Origin: JBLNBU01 sp050260215
GTDB lineage: Bacteria > Pseudomonadota > Alphaproteobacteria > Rhodospirillales > Magnetospirillaceae
Direction of reading: 5' to 3'
DNA: 19,276 nucleotides
Assembly (NCBI GenBank): GCA_050260215.1
Contig: JBLNBU010000100.1
Location: forward strand, 1 to 19,276
Of the stretch, positions 8,838-16,652 are shown piece by piece. Both the position numbers and the translations under genes were made by a program. Under the pieces are notes generated by a model, which saw nothing but the letters and a program-made list of their open reading frames with translations, was not told the DNA's origin and ran no database searches. Every line of letters begins with the position of its first letter. Positions within the stretch are counted from its first letter, which is position 1.

Positions 8838-8862
8838 GTTCGCAGATGTTCTCTTTTGTTTC
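8838..8862. promoter_or_regulatory. Candidate LexA (SOS) operator upstream of recA
   Basis: The known alphaproteobacterial LexA site is GTTC-N7-GTTC. Here GTTC occurs at 8838-8841 and 8848-8851 (spacing N6), and the second is followed after N7 by TTTC (8859-8862), giving GTTC-N7-TTTC. This is one base away from the consensus and lies beside the putative recA -35. The last bases overlap the stop codon of the upstream glycosyltransferase gene. The imperfect match is why confidence is moderate. Confidence 0.4.
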
Positions 8863-10834
8863 ACTGCCGGTTCACGGCATCTTCGACCGCCATCAGCAGG
8901 AACTGGGCGAATTCGTCGACGCGGGTGCGATCCTCGTACAGCGTCGGGGCGGCCTTGGCGACCTCGGCCCGCCAGCGCGCGGGTTCGGCGGCGATGGCGA
9001 CTGCCTTTTCCACATAGGCGGACTCGTCGGCGGCAATGGCCCAGTCCAGGCCGGCCTGGGCCAGCAGCGCCATGGTGATGCGCCCCTTGAGGAACGCCGA
9101 CGGCAGGGTGACGATGGGGGTGGCAACCGAAAGCGCCTCGTAGGTGGTGTTGCCGCCGCTGAACTGGGGCACATCCAGCATGACGTCGGCAGCCGCGCAG
9201 CAGGCGATGTAGTCGGCCTGGCTCATGCGCGGCACCCACGCGATCCGGTCGGCGACGTCGGGCATGGCCGCGCGGAAGCGGGCGTCTAGGGCCTGGCGCC
9301 ACGACGGCCGCGCGTCGATCAGCCCGACGACCCCGCCCGGGTCGGCACGCAGCACGCCGGCGATCAGCCGGTCGAAGTCGGGATGCAGCTTGAACGGCGA
9401 CTGCGGGCACATGTACAGGCGGCGGCCGGCGGGGATGCCGAAATCCTCGCGGGTGCGCCCGGCGGTGGGCGGCGGCGGCGGATAATAGTAGACGCCGGGA
9501 TGGGTGAAGCGGTGCAGCCGCTCGGTGTAGTGGGCCTCGTTGCCGACCGGGTCCATGGCCACCGAGGACAGGAACCAGTCGATGCTGCCGGTCCCCGGCG
9601 TCACCGGGTGGCCCCAGGTCGTCACCTGGACCGGCGCGAAGCGGGCGAACGCCAGGTAATAGCTGAACGGGTCCATGCCGATGTCGGGGAAATAGGCCAC
9701 GTCCAGCCGGGCCTGGGCCACCGCCGCCCGGGCCGGGGCCAATTCGCCCGGCAGCAGCACCACCGCGTCGGCACTGGCCCGGATGCGCCGGGCCATGTCG
9801 TCGTCGCGGCCGGCGGGCGTGAACAGCACCACCTCGAAGTGCTCGCGCGGCAGGTTGGCGATGAAGCCCATCTGCAGCTTGCCGATGGTGTGGCCGTGGA
9901 GATGGCGCGAGATGACGCCCACCCGGATGCGGCGGCCCGGCTGCCAGCCGGCGCAGTGGGGGGCGACGAAATCCAGGCTGGGGCAGGCGCGGCGCAGCAT
10001 GGCCGCCAGCTTTTCCTGCAGGGCGCGGTCGTCGCGGTCGTGATAGGCCAGATAGAACTGCGGCAACTGGCCGATTTCGGCCAGGGGATCGGCCAGCTTC
10101 GGCGGGTCGGCCAGCAGGCGGTCCAGCCCCTGCTCATAGCGGGCACGCACCCGGTCGATGTCGGCCGCGCTCATGGTGATGGCCGGCAGCAGGGTCTCGC
10201 GCAGGATGCGCGGGCCGTCGCCGGGCACCTTGGCCAGGCACTGCTCGGCCTCCTCGACCTCCCCGGCGGCCTTGGCCCGGATACCCAGGTTCAACAAGGC
10301 CTGGGGCATGGCTGGCGCCAGGCGCACCGCCTCGCGGAACTCGGCCTCGGCCTCGTCGCCGCGTCCCAGGTGGTGGAGCACGCTGCCCAGGTTGTTGCGC
10401 GCCGCGGCGTTGGCGGGCTGGCGCTCGACCACGATGCGCAAGGCGGCCTCGGCCTCGGCCAGCCGGCCCAGCCGCGACAGCAGGATGCCAAGGTTCAGGC
10501 GGGCCTCCACCAGCCCGTCGTCAAGCGTTACCGCCCGTTGCAATGCGTCCGCCGCCTCGGCGGTCCGGCCCAGCGCGGCACGGATATTGGCCAGCGTGTT
10601 CCACGCCTTGGGCAGCGTGTTCCACGCCTTGGCCAGGGAGGGCGCGGCCGCGACCGCCCGCTCGGCCAGCGGCAGGGCCCCGGCCGCATCGCCCTTCTGC
10701 AGCAGCAGCACGGCCAGCAGGTGCAGCACCTCGGCATTGTCCGGCTCGGCGGCCAGCAGCCGGCGATAGACCGGCTCCGCCTCGGACAGTCGGCCGGCGC
10801 GGTGGGCGGCAAGGGCTTGGTCGAAAGTGGTCAT
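8861..10834 (-). CDS. TPR protein with O-GlcNAc transferase-like (SPINDLY/GT41) domain
   Basis: This 657-aa protein has about five tetratricopeptide repeats in residues 1-205 (for example FDQALAAHRAGRLSEAEPVYRRLL) and then a two-lobed GT41-type glycosyltransferase domain (about 300-655). Conserved-looking motifs are RIRVGVISRHLHGH (302-315), VTTWGHPVTPGTGSIDWF (404-421), MCPQSPFKLHPDFD (475-488) and SGGNTTYEALSVATPIVTLP (559-578). Such enzymes transfer a sugar from a nucleotide sugar to Ser/Thr of proteins; the donor and target are unknown here. There is no signal peptide, so it should be cytoplasmic. Residues 69-82 carry a duplicated heptapeptide (KAWNTLP/KAWNTLA), and 449-456 is YYYPPPPP. 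The ATG lies 7 nt after the cckA stop, with GAGGGG upstream, so it is probably the distal gene of the flagellar-cckA operon. Flagellin or surface-protein glycosylation is a possible role. Confidence 0.87.
   Translation of the reverse strand: MTTFDQALAAHRAGRLSEAEPVYRRLLAAEPDNAEVLHLLAVLLLQKGDAAGALPLAERAVAAAPSLAKAWNTLPKAWNTLANIRAALGRTAEAADALQRAVTLDDGLVEARLNLGILLSRLGRLAEAEAALRIVVERQPANAAARNNLGSVLHHLGRGDEAEAEFREAVRLAPAMPQALLNLGIRAKAAGEVEEAEQCLAKVPGDGPRILRETLLPAITMSAADIDRVRARYEQGLDRLLADPPKLADPLAEIGQLPQFYLAYHDRDDRALQEKLAAMLRRACPSLDFVAPHCAGWQPGRRIRVGVISRHLHGHTIGKLQMGFIANLPREHFEVVLFTPAGRDDDMARRIRASADAVVLLPGELAPARAAVAQARLDVAYFPDIGMDPFSYYLAFARFAPVQVTTWGHPVTPGTGSIDWFLSSVAMDPVGNEAHYTERLHRFTHPGVYYYPPPPPTAGRTREDFGIPAGRRLYMCPQSPFKLHPDFDRLIAGVLRADPGGVVGLIDARPSWRQALDARFRAAMPDVADRIAWVPRMSQADYIACCAAADVMLDVPQFSGGNTTYEALSVATPIVTLPSAFLKGRITMALLAQAGLDWAIAADESAYVEKAVAIAAEPARWRAEVAKAAPTLYEDRTRVDEFAQFLLMAVEDAVNRQ
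10592..10633. repeat. 21-bp tandem duplication inside a TPR coding region
   Basis: The 20-mer cagcgtgttccacgccttgg occurs at 10592-10611 and again at 10613-10632, a period of 21 nt with one differing base per unit (g10612 versus c10633). It is in frame, adding seven residues (KAWNTLP before KAWNTLA) to the glycosyltransferase TPR region. The two copies are otherwise identical, so the event looks recent. Confidence 0.95.
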
Positions 10835-10841
10835 GGACAGG

Positions 10842-13250
10842 CTACCCCTCGGTCATCACGCCCTTGACCGCGCCGGCCAGCTGCTTGAGCGAGAACGGCT
10901 TGGGCAGGAAGTGGATGCCCTCGTCGGGATCGATGCCGTTGCGGGCGACGTCCTCGGAATAGCCCGAGATCAGGATGACCTTGATGGCCGGGCGTTCCAT
11001 GCGCACCAGGCGGGCCAGCGTCACCCCGTCCATGCCGGGCATGACCACGTCCGAGACCAGCACGTCGATGGCGCCGTCGGCGGTGCCCTCGTCGCCGCGC
11101 AGCACGTCGAGCGCCTGTTCGCCCGAGCGCGCCTCGATCACCCGGTAGCCCTTGTTGCGCAGCGCACGGGCACCGAACATGCGCACCGCATCCTCGTCCT
11201 CGACCAGCAAGATGGTGCCGGTGCCGGTCAGGTCGGCGCCGGCCTCGGGCTCCTTGGCCGGGCGGCGGACCTCCTCGGCCGGCTCGGCGTCGATGCGCGG
11301 CAGATAGATCTGGAAGGTCGCCCCCTGCCCCGGCTCGCTGTCGACGAAGACGAAGCCGTCGGTCTGGCGCACGATGCCGTAGACGGTGGACAGCCCCAGC
11401 CCGGTGCCGGCGCCCACCTCCTTGGTCGAGAAGAACGGCTCGAAGATGCGGCCCAGGTTCTCCTTGCTGATGCCGGTGCCGGTGTCGGCGACCTCGATCA
11501 GCACGTATTCGCCGGCGGGCATCAACTCGGGCCCGCGCTGGACGGGGGCCTCGACGGTGACCGGGTTGGTGCGGATGGCCAGCTGGCCGCCGCCCGGCAT
11601 GGCGTCGCGGGCGTTGACCGCCAGGTTGATGATGACCTGGTCGAACTGGCCGGGGTCGACGCGCACCAGCCCCAACTGGCGGCCGTGGACCATCTTCAGC
11701 TCGATGGTCTCGCCCAAGAGGCGGCGCAGCAGGTTGGACAGCTCGGCCAGGGCGTCGGTGACGTTGAGCAGGCGCGGCTGCAGCGCCTGGCGGCGCGAGA
11801 ACGCCAGCAGCTGGCGCACCAGGCTGGCAGCGCGGTTGGCGTTCTGCTTGATCTGCATGATGTCGGCGAAACTGGGATCGCCGGCGCCGTGGCGCTGCAG
11901 CAGCAGGTCGCAGAAGCCGATCATGGCGGTCAGCAGGTTGTTGAAGTCGTGCGCCACCCCGCCGGCCAGCTGGCCCATGGCCTGCATCTTCTGGGACTGG
12001 GCGAACTGCAGTTCCAGGTTGCGCTGCTCGGTGGCGTCGATGAAGTGGATGACGAGCCCCGAGATTTCGCCGTCCTCGTGGGTGGGGCTGACGAACAGCT
12101 GGGCGATCAGGTCGCGCCGACCTTTCAGGCGCACCTCCATGTGGGTGCCGGGCTGCGAGCCGGCCAGCACCTTGGCCAACTGCTCGGATGCCATTGCGCG
12201 GCCGTCCTCGCCGATGTAGTCGGTGACGGCCCGGCCCATCATGTCGTCGTGGTCGATGCCCAGCATCACCTGCAGCGCCAGGTTGCAGGTGCCGATGGTG
12301 CCGTCCAGGTCGACCAGGGCGATGCCCACGGGGGCGTCGTCGAACAGCCAGCGGAACCGGCGTTCGGCGGCGCGCACGGCGCGTTCCCACTGCTGCTCGG
12401 GCACCAGGTCGCGCACCACCACCGAGCGGGTGAACATCTCGCCGCCCTCGTCGAACACCGAATGGGCCAGCAGGGCCTGGAACACCTCGCCGTTGCGCCC
12501 TTCCAGACGCAGCTCGGCGCGCTCCTCCTCGGGGTTGGGGACGGTGCCGAACACGTCCCTCAAGTTGCGCCCGACGATCTCGTCGCCGCTCTTGCCCAGC
12601 CACTCGGCCAGGCGCTGGTTGACATAGCGCACCGTGCCCTCGGCATCGGCCGAATAGCAGCCGACGGGAAGCAGGTCGACGAAGTCGGACAACAGTTCGT
12701 TCTCGCGCCGCAGTGTCTCCTCGATGGCGCGCCGGGGGGTGACGTCCTCGGCCAGCCAGGCGGTGGCGCCCGGGCCGGCGGGACGGACCTCGACGGCGAA
12801 CCACTCGCGGCCGCCGTCGGGCAGGCCCAGGGTCACCTCGGTGCGCCGGGCGGCGCCGACCATGGCGGCGGCCTCGAGCCGCTCAAGTTCCAGGAGCGCG
12901 CGGTCGTCGCCCTGGGCGCGGGCCTTCAAGGGGGCCAGCGGCTCGGCGGCGGCACCCAGCATCCGGCGGGCAGCCTGGTTGCGGAACAGCTCGTCGCCGG
13001 ACGGGGTGGCGACCAGGCAGGCGCGGGTCTCGGACTCCAGCGCCCCGGCCAGCGCCTCGCCCTGGTCGGCGGCCCGAAGGCCCCGCCCCCAGCGGTGCGC
13101 CAAGGCCAGGCCGGCGACCAGCGCCACGATCGAGGAGGCGAACAAGGGCAGCGCCAAGGGCCCGTTGTCGGCCAGCGCCAACCCTGCCGCCGCTGCCGAC
13201 GCCGCCCCCAGGGTCCAGGGCAGCGGGCTGGTGAGCCACTCAGTTCGCAA
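10842..13250 (-). CDS. cckA: Hybrid sensor histidine kinase/phosphatase CckA
   Basis: This 802-aa protein has two transmembrane helices near the N-terminus (about 11-29 and 34-52), PAS-type modules (about 75-170, 185-285 and 295-410), a HisKA domain, a HATPase domain and a C-terminal receiver. The H-box GQLAGGVAHDFNNLLTAMIG (426-445) has the phosphorylated His434 and is the CckA form. Other motifs are N-box INLAVNARDAMPGGG (541-555), G1 DTGTGIS (589-595) and G2 GAGTGLGLSTVYGIV (613-627). The receiver has DED (685-687), Asp734 in SDVVMPGMDG, and Lys784 in LPKPFS. In alphaproteobacteria CckA drives the ChpT-CtrA phosphorelay. The start is TTG 13250 with GAAGGG about 7 nt upstream, overlapping flhB by 11 nt. 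This TTG is the best-supported start, and production is probably coupled to flhB translation. Confidence 0.96.
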   Translation of the reverse strand: MRTEWLTSPLPWTLGAASAAAAGLALADNGPLALPLFASSIVALVAGLALAHRWGRGLRAADQGEALAGALESETRACLVATPSGDELFRNQAARRMLGAAAEPLAPLKARAQGDDRALLELERLEAAAMVGAARRTEVTLGLPDGGREWFAVEVRPAGPGATAWLAEDVTPRRAIEETLRRENELLSDFVDLLPVGCYSADAEGTVRYVNQRLAEWLGKSGDEIVGRNLRDVFGTVPNPEEERAELRLEGRNGEVFQALLAHSVFDEGGEMFTRSVVVRDLVPEQQWERAVRAAERRFRWLFDDAPVGIALVDLDGTIGTCNLALQVMLGIDHDDMMGRAVTDYIGEDGRAMASEQLAKVLAGSQPGTHMEVRLKGRRDLIAQLFVSPTHEDGEISGLVIHFIDATEQRNLELQFAQSQKMQAMGQLAGGVAHDFNNLLTAMIGFCDLLLQRHGAGDPSFADIMQIKQNANRAASLVRQLLAFSRRQALQPRLLNVTDALAELSNLLRRLLGETIELKMVHGRQLGLVRVDPGQFDQVIINLAVNARDAMPGGGQLAIRTNPVTVEAPVQRGPELMPAGEYVLIEVADTGTGISKENLGRIFEPFFSTKEVGAGTGLGLSTVYGIVRQTDGFVFVDSEPGQGATFQIYLPRIDAEPAEEVRRPAKEPEAGADLTGTGTILLVEDEDAVRMFGARALRNKGYRVIEARSGEQALDVLRGDEGTADGAIDVLVSDVVMPGMDGVTLARLVRMERPAIKVILISGYSEDVARNGIDPDEGIHFLPKPFSLKQLAGAVKGVMTEG

Positions 13251-14307
13251 GTCTGCCCTTCAGGCGCATGACGTAGCCGATGACCTCGGCCACCGCCTTG
13301 TAGTGTTCGGGGGGCACCTCCTGGTCCAACTCCACCGAGGCGAACAGGGCGCGGGCCAAGGGCGGGTTCTCGACGATGGGGACCTCGTTCTCCTCGGCCA
13401 GCTCGCGGATGCGCTTGGCCACCAGGTCGGCGCCCTTGGCGACCAGCACCGGCGCGTTCATGCTATCCATGTCGTATTTCAGCGCCACCGCGTAATGGGT
13501 CGGGTTGGTCACCACCACGTCCGACTTGGGCACCGCCGCCATCATGCGCTGGCGGGCACGCTGCATGCGCAAGCCCCGCAGGCGGCTCTTGATCATCGGA
13601 TCGCCTTCGGTCTGCTTGTGCTCGTCCTTCACCTCCTGCTTGGTCATCCGCATCTTCTGCTGGAAGTCCCAGCGCTGGTACAGCCAGTCGACGGCCGCCA
13701 TCATCGAGACCAGCACCATCACCAGCACGATCATGATGATCACGCGGTGGTGCAGGTAGTCGAGCAGCCCCATCAGGTCCAGCGCGGCCAGGCTGGCGAA
13801 TTCGTTCATCCGCCCCCACAGCACCCACACCACCACCGCGCCCACCACCCCCAGCTTGACCAGCGACTTGGCGAACTCCATGGCCTGGCGCAGCGAGAAC
13901 ATGCGCTGCAGCCCCGCCAGGGGGTCCAGCTTGGACAGGTCGGGCATGATGCGCTTGGGGACGAACAGGAAGCCGTGCTGGAAATAGCCGGCGCCGATGC
14001 CCAGCACCACCATCAACGCCATGGGGAAGACCAGGATCAGCATGACCTTGGTCACCGTCTCGATCACCAGCGCCCTCAGCGAGCCGGCGTCCATGGCGAT
14101 GGCGTGGGGATGGTCGAGGAACGGCATCAGCAGCCGCTTGACGTCGGCGGCCATCGTCGGCGCCATCATCCACACGATCACCAGCACGCCGATCAGCGAG
14201 GCCCAGGTCTTGACCTCGGTCGACTGCAGGACCTGGCCCTCTTCGCGGGCCTTGCCGAGTTTTCGCTCTGTTGGTTGCTCTGTTTTGTCTTCGGCGTCTT
14301 CGGCCAT
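13240..14307 (-). CDS. flhB: Flagellar export apparatus protein FlhB
   Basis: This 355-aa protein is the substrate-specificity switch of the flagellar type III export gate. It opens with the typical hydrophilic stretch (MAEDAEDKTEQPTERKLGKAREEGQV) followed by four membrane segments (about 35-52, 85-110, 150-166 and 188-206). The cytoplasmic domain contains the autocleavage motif NPTHYAVALKYD (268-279), with cleavage expected between Asn268 and Pro269. The end is close to full length for the family. The ATG has GAGGTGA just upstream and begins 4 nt after the fliR stop. The last 11 nt overlap cckA. It is part of the minus-strand series starting at flgB. Confidence 0.98.
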   Translation of the reverse strand: MAEDAEDKTEQPTERKLGKAREEGQVLQSTEVKTWASLIGVLVIVWMMAPTMAADVKRLLMPFLDHPHAIAMDAGSLRALVIETVTKVMLILVFPMALMVVLGIGAGYFQHGFLFVPKRIMPDLSKLDPLAGLQRMFSLRQAMEFAKSLVKLGVVGAVVVWVLWGRMNEFASLAALDLMGLLDYLHHRVIIMIVLVMVLVSMMAAVDWLYQRWDFQQKMRMTKQEVKDEHKQTEGDPMIKSRLRGLRMQRARQRMMAAVPKSDVVVTNPTHYAVALKYDMDSMNAPVLVAKGADLVAKRIRELAEENEVPIVENPPLARALFASVELDQEVPPEHYKAVAEVIGYVMRLKGRLAN

Positions 14308-14311
14308 GGGC

Positions 14312-15076
14312 TCACCTCGGCGTCACGTAGGGCAAAAGCCCGTCGGCGAACCAGCGCAGGTAGACCAGCATGATCCCCGGTAGCGCCACCATCAACAGCC
14401 ACAGGCCCACCAGGGTCTGGATGGGCATGGCGACGAAGAACACCTGCATCTGCGGCACCAGGCGCGACAGCACGCCCAGGCCCGAATAGAACACCAGGCC
14501 GAACACCACCAGCGGCGCCGCCAGCTGGATGCCCATGCGGAAGGACTGGGTCATGGTATGCGACAGGGTCTCGGCGAAGTCGCCCAGCGGCAGCGGCTGG
14601 CCGGGCGGGAACAGGCCGTAGGAATCGACCAGCGCGCGCAGCATCAGGTGATGCAGGTCCGAGGCGAACACCAGGACCATCGCCAGGTTCGACATGAAGC
14701 CGGTCAGAAGCTGGCTTTGCTGCTGGGCGATGGGATCGAACGAGAACGCGTTGGTCAGCCCCACCTGGAAGCCGATGAAAGTGCCGGTGACGTTGATCGC
14801 CGACATCAGCACCTGCACGATGATGCCGAGGAACACCCCGATGGTGGCCTCGCTGATCACCAGCACCACCAGCCGCGAGGGCTCCCTGGGCAGGGGCGGC
14901 AACACCGGTCCGGCCAGCGGCAGCAGCAGGAAGGCGATGGACAGGGCCAGCAGCAGGCGGATGCGCACCGACACCAACGTGCCGCCGATGCCCGGCAGCA
15001 GCATCATCGCGGCACCCAGGCGGGTGAACACCAGGAAGAAGCGATAGATGTCGACGGACAAAAGGTCGGTCAGCAC
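14312..15076 (-). CDS. fliR: Flagellar export apparatus protein FliR
   Basis: This 254-aa, very hydrophobic protein is FliR, which with FliP and FliQ builds the helical export channel at the base of the flagellum. Family features seen are the N-terminal FLVFTRLGAAMMLLPGIGG, the central GTFIGFQVGLTNAFSFDP, and the C-terminal PQMQVFFVAMPIQTLVGLWLL. The length is normal for FliR. The start is GTG (complement of 15074-15076, MLTDLLSVD), 14 nt after the fliQ stop. The ribosome-binding site is weak, so translational coupling to fliQ is likely. flhB follows after 4 nt. Confidence 0.97.
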   Translation of the reverse strand: MLTDLLSVDIYRFFLVFTRLGAAMMLLPGIGGTLVSVRIRLLLALSIAFLLLPLAGPVLPPLPREPSRLVVLVISEATIGVFLGIIVQVLMSAINVTGTFIGFQVGLTNAFSFDPIAQQQSQLLTGFMSNLAMVLVFASDLHHLMLRALVDSYGLFPPGQPLPLGDFAETLSHTMTQSFRMGIQLAAPLVVFGLVFYSGLGVLSRLVPQMQVFFVAMPIQTLVGLWLLMVALPGIMLVYLRWFADGLLPYVTPR

Positions 15077-15090
15077 CGCGCCGGCCCGCT

Positions 15091-15363
15091 TCAGCCGCCG
15101 CCGCCGGCGACGACGCGGTCCATGATCAACTTCCAGAAGTCGATCAGCGTGTTCATCATGAACGGCAGGAACAGGATCATCGACGCGAACACCAGCAGCA
15201 TCTTCGGCACGAAGGTCAGCGTCATTTCCTGGATCTGGGTCAGCGCCTGGAAGATGGACACGATCAGGCCCACCGCCAGCCCGGTCAGCAGGGTCGGCGC
15301 CGCCACCTTGATCATCACCATGATGGATTCGCGCGCCAGTTCGATGAGATCGGCCTCGGTCAT
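15091..15363 (-). CDS. fliQ: Flagellar export apparatus protein FliQ
   Basis: This 90-aa protein has two transmembrane hairpin helices (about 17-40 and 53-75) and the FliQ family core LTGLAVGLIVSIFQALTQIQ followed by FVPKMLLV. It is a subunit of the FliPQR export gate. The glycine-rich tail (AGGGG) is unremarkable. The ATG has an AGAGGCGG ribosome-binding site. The gene lies between fliE (10-nt gap) and fliR (14-nt gap), the usual order in alphaproteobacterial flagellar operons. Confidence 0.97.
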   Translation of the reverse strand: MTEADLIELARESIMVMIKVAAPTLLTGLAVGLIVSIFQALTQIQEMTLTFVPKMLLVFASMILFLPFMMNTLIDFWKLIMDRVVAGGGG

Positions 15364-15373
15364 CGGGCCGCCT

Positions 15374-15685
15374 CTAGATCGGCATGCGCAGGATTTCGTT
15401 ATAGGCGTTGATGACCTTGTCGCGCACGGCCACCACGGTTTCCAGGGTCAGCTGGGCATTGTTGACCGCGGCGACCACCTCGCGGATGTCGGCCTTGCCG
15501 GCGATGGCCTGGGCGGACATCTGCTCGGCCTCCTTGCCGGCGCCGATGGCGACCTTGGCCGCGTCCTTGAGCACCGCGGCGAAGTCGCCGGTCCCGCCGG
15601 CGGCCGAGGTGTCGGTGTCGGGCTTTTCCAACGGGCCGCGGGCGGCGTTGGCATAGGCGGAAATGGCGTCGTTGATCCTGGTCAT
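15374..15685 (-). CDS. fliE: Flagellar MS-ring/rod junction protein FliE
   Basis: This 103-aa protein is FliE, the adapter between the MS ring and proximal rod and the first rod component to be exported. The C-terminal half is characteristic: DIREVVAAVNNAQLTLETVVAVRDKVINAYNEIL (about 67-100), ending in MPI. The N-terminal half (about 18-40) is low-complexity and variable, as usual. The ATG at 15685 has AAGGGTG 5 nt upstream. It lies 11 nt after flgC and 10 nt before fliQ. Confidence 0.97.
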   Translation of the reverse strand: MTRINDAISAYANAARGPLEKPDTDTSAAGGTGDFAAVLKDAAKVAIGAGKEAEQMSAQAIAGKADIREVVAAVNNAQLTLETVVAVRDKVINAYNEILRMPI

Positions 15686-15696
15686 GACCGCACCCT

Positions 15697-16107
15697 TCAG
15701 CGCAACATCTCGACGGTGCGCGACAGCATCGCCTTCGACGTGGAGATCACATTGAGGTTGGCTTCATAGGACCGCTGCGCCTCGCGCATGTCCATCATCT
15801 CGATCAGCGGATTGACGTTGGGCGCCAGCACATAGCCGTCGCGGTCGGCGGCCGGGTGCTTGGGGTCGTAGCGGCGCTGGAAGTCGGCGCTGTCGGGACG
15901 GATCTTGTCGACCTTGACCGTATTGACGCCGGTGGCGCGGTCCAGTTCGTTCTTGAAGGTGACCACCTTGCGGCGATAGGGCGAGCCGTCGGGGGTCTGC
16001 GCCAGCGAATCGGCGTTGGCCAGGTTCTCGGAGATGACCCGCAGCCGCTGGGCCTGGGCCTTCATGCCGGCGATGGCGATGTTGGTGCTCTTGGACAGCT
16101 CGTCCAT
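15697..16107 (-). CDS. flgC: Flagellar basal-body rod protein FlgC
   Basis: This 136-aa proximal rod protein has the N-terminal rod motif IAGMKAQAQRLRVISENLANADS (about 12-34), the FlgC-typical YRRKVVTF, and the C-terminal rod/hook motif NVNPLIEMMDMREAQRSYEANLNVI (about 97-121). The length is that of a standard FlgC. It has no cleavable signal and is exported through the flagellar type III system. GAGGGAA lies just before the ATG at 16107. It follows flgB after 17 nt. Confidence 0.98.
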   Translation of the reverse strand: MDELSKSTNIAIAGMKAQAQRLRVISENLANADSLAQTPDGSPYRRKVVTFKNELDRATGVNTVKVDKIRPDSADFQRRYDPKHPAADRDGYVLAPNVNPLIEMMDMREAQRSYEANLNVISTSKAMLSRTVEMLR

Positions 16108-16124
16108 GGTTTCCCTCGAAAAGC

Positions 16125-16526
16125 CTAGCGCGAACCGAGCGCGGTGCGGATCATGGCGATGTGCTTCTGGAACAGCGACGCCGCGGTGTCATAGGCGGAC
16201 TTGGCCTCGCCCATCTTGGCCATCTGCTCTTCCAGCACCACCGAGTTGCCGTCCATGGACGATTCATAGGTCTTGCGCTGGGTCACCGCCTTGAACGGGT
16301 CGGGCCCCATTTCGGGCACGATGTGGGCGGAGTTGGTGGCGGCGACCTTGACGGTGGGCACCGATTCGCCGGCCAGGACCTCCTTGAAGTTCTGCGGCTT
16401 CAGGTCCTTGGGCAGGTATTTGGGCGTGTCGGCGTTGGCGATGTTCTGGGCCAGCACTTCCTGGCGCTGGGCCAGCCAGTCCATGCGCGCCTTGGCGATC
16501 TTCAGGATGCTGAGATTCTCGAACAT
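16125..16526 (-). CDS. flgB: Flagellar basal-body rod protein FlgB
   Basis: This 133-aa proximal rod protein begins MFENLSILKIAKARMDWLAQRQ and contains the rod family motif LAQNIANADTPKYLPKDL (25-42). It ends with a helix (AKMGEAKSAYDTAASLFQKHIAMIRTALG) typical of FlgB. The frame is open as far as 16820, but ATG 16524-16526 was chosen because homology begins there, GGGGA lies 6 nt upstream, and the upstream extension crosses the divergent control region. It is the first gene of the minus-strand series flgB-flgC-fliE-fliQ-fliR-flhB-cckA-glycosyltransferase. Confidence 0.97.
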   Translation of the reverse strand: MFENLSILKIAKARMDWLAQRQEVLAQNIANADTPKYLPKDLKPQNFKEVLAGESVPTVKVAATNSAHIVPEMGPDPFKAVTQRKTYESSMDGNSVVLEEQMAKMGEAKSAYDTAASLFQKHIAMIRTALGSR

Positions 16527-16615
16527 TGCCGTCCCCGACCTTGCATCGGATCCGCCGCCGGACAGGCCGAAGGGCGGGACCCGCATCTCGTCCAGGCTAG
16601 TGTGCCAGGGCGGGC

Positions 16616-16630
16616 TTAAGAATCGGTAAA
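16616..16630. promoter_or_regulatory. Candidate CtrA box 1 (flgB side)
   Basis: TTAA (16616-16619), seven bases, TAAA (16627-16630). The CtrA consensus is TTAA-N7-TTAA, so 7 of 8 fixed positions match. It lies 90 nt upstream of the flgB ATG. A weak pair of hexamers, TTCTTA and TAGCCT with 17-nt spacing on the minus strand (complement of 16617-16622 and 16594-16599), would put this box over the -35 of flgB, as in known CtrA-activated promoters. Confidence 0.45.
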
Positions 16631-16652
16631 GCGGGGCGGTGGCGCCCGGCCA

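Noticed and set aside
10827..13271. An 814-aa open frame opposite cckA
   Set aside because: The translation is dominated by Gly, Ala, Gln, His, Val and Asp, as expected from the complement of GC-rich coding DNA. The opposite strand encodes an unmistakable CckA.
16596..16612. Sigma-54 promoter for flgB (TGGCAC on the minus strand)
   Set aside because: The -24 half is perfect, but the -12 half reads CCTG instead of TTGC at the required spacing, so the GC dinucleotide is out of register.
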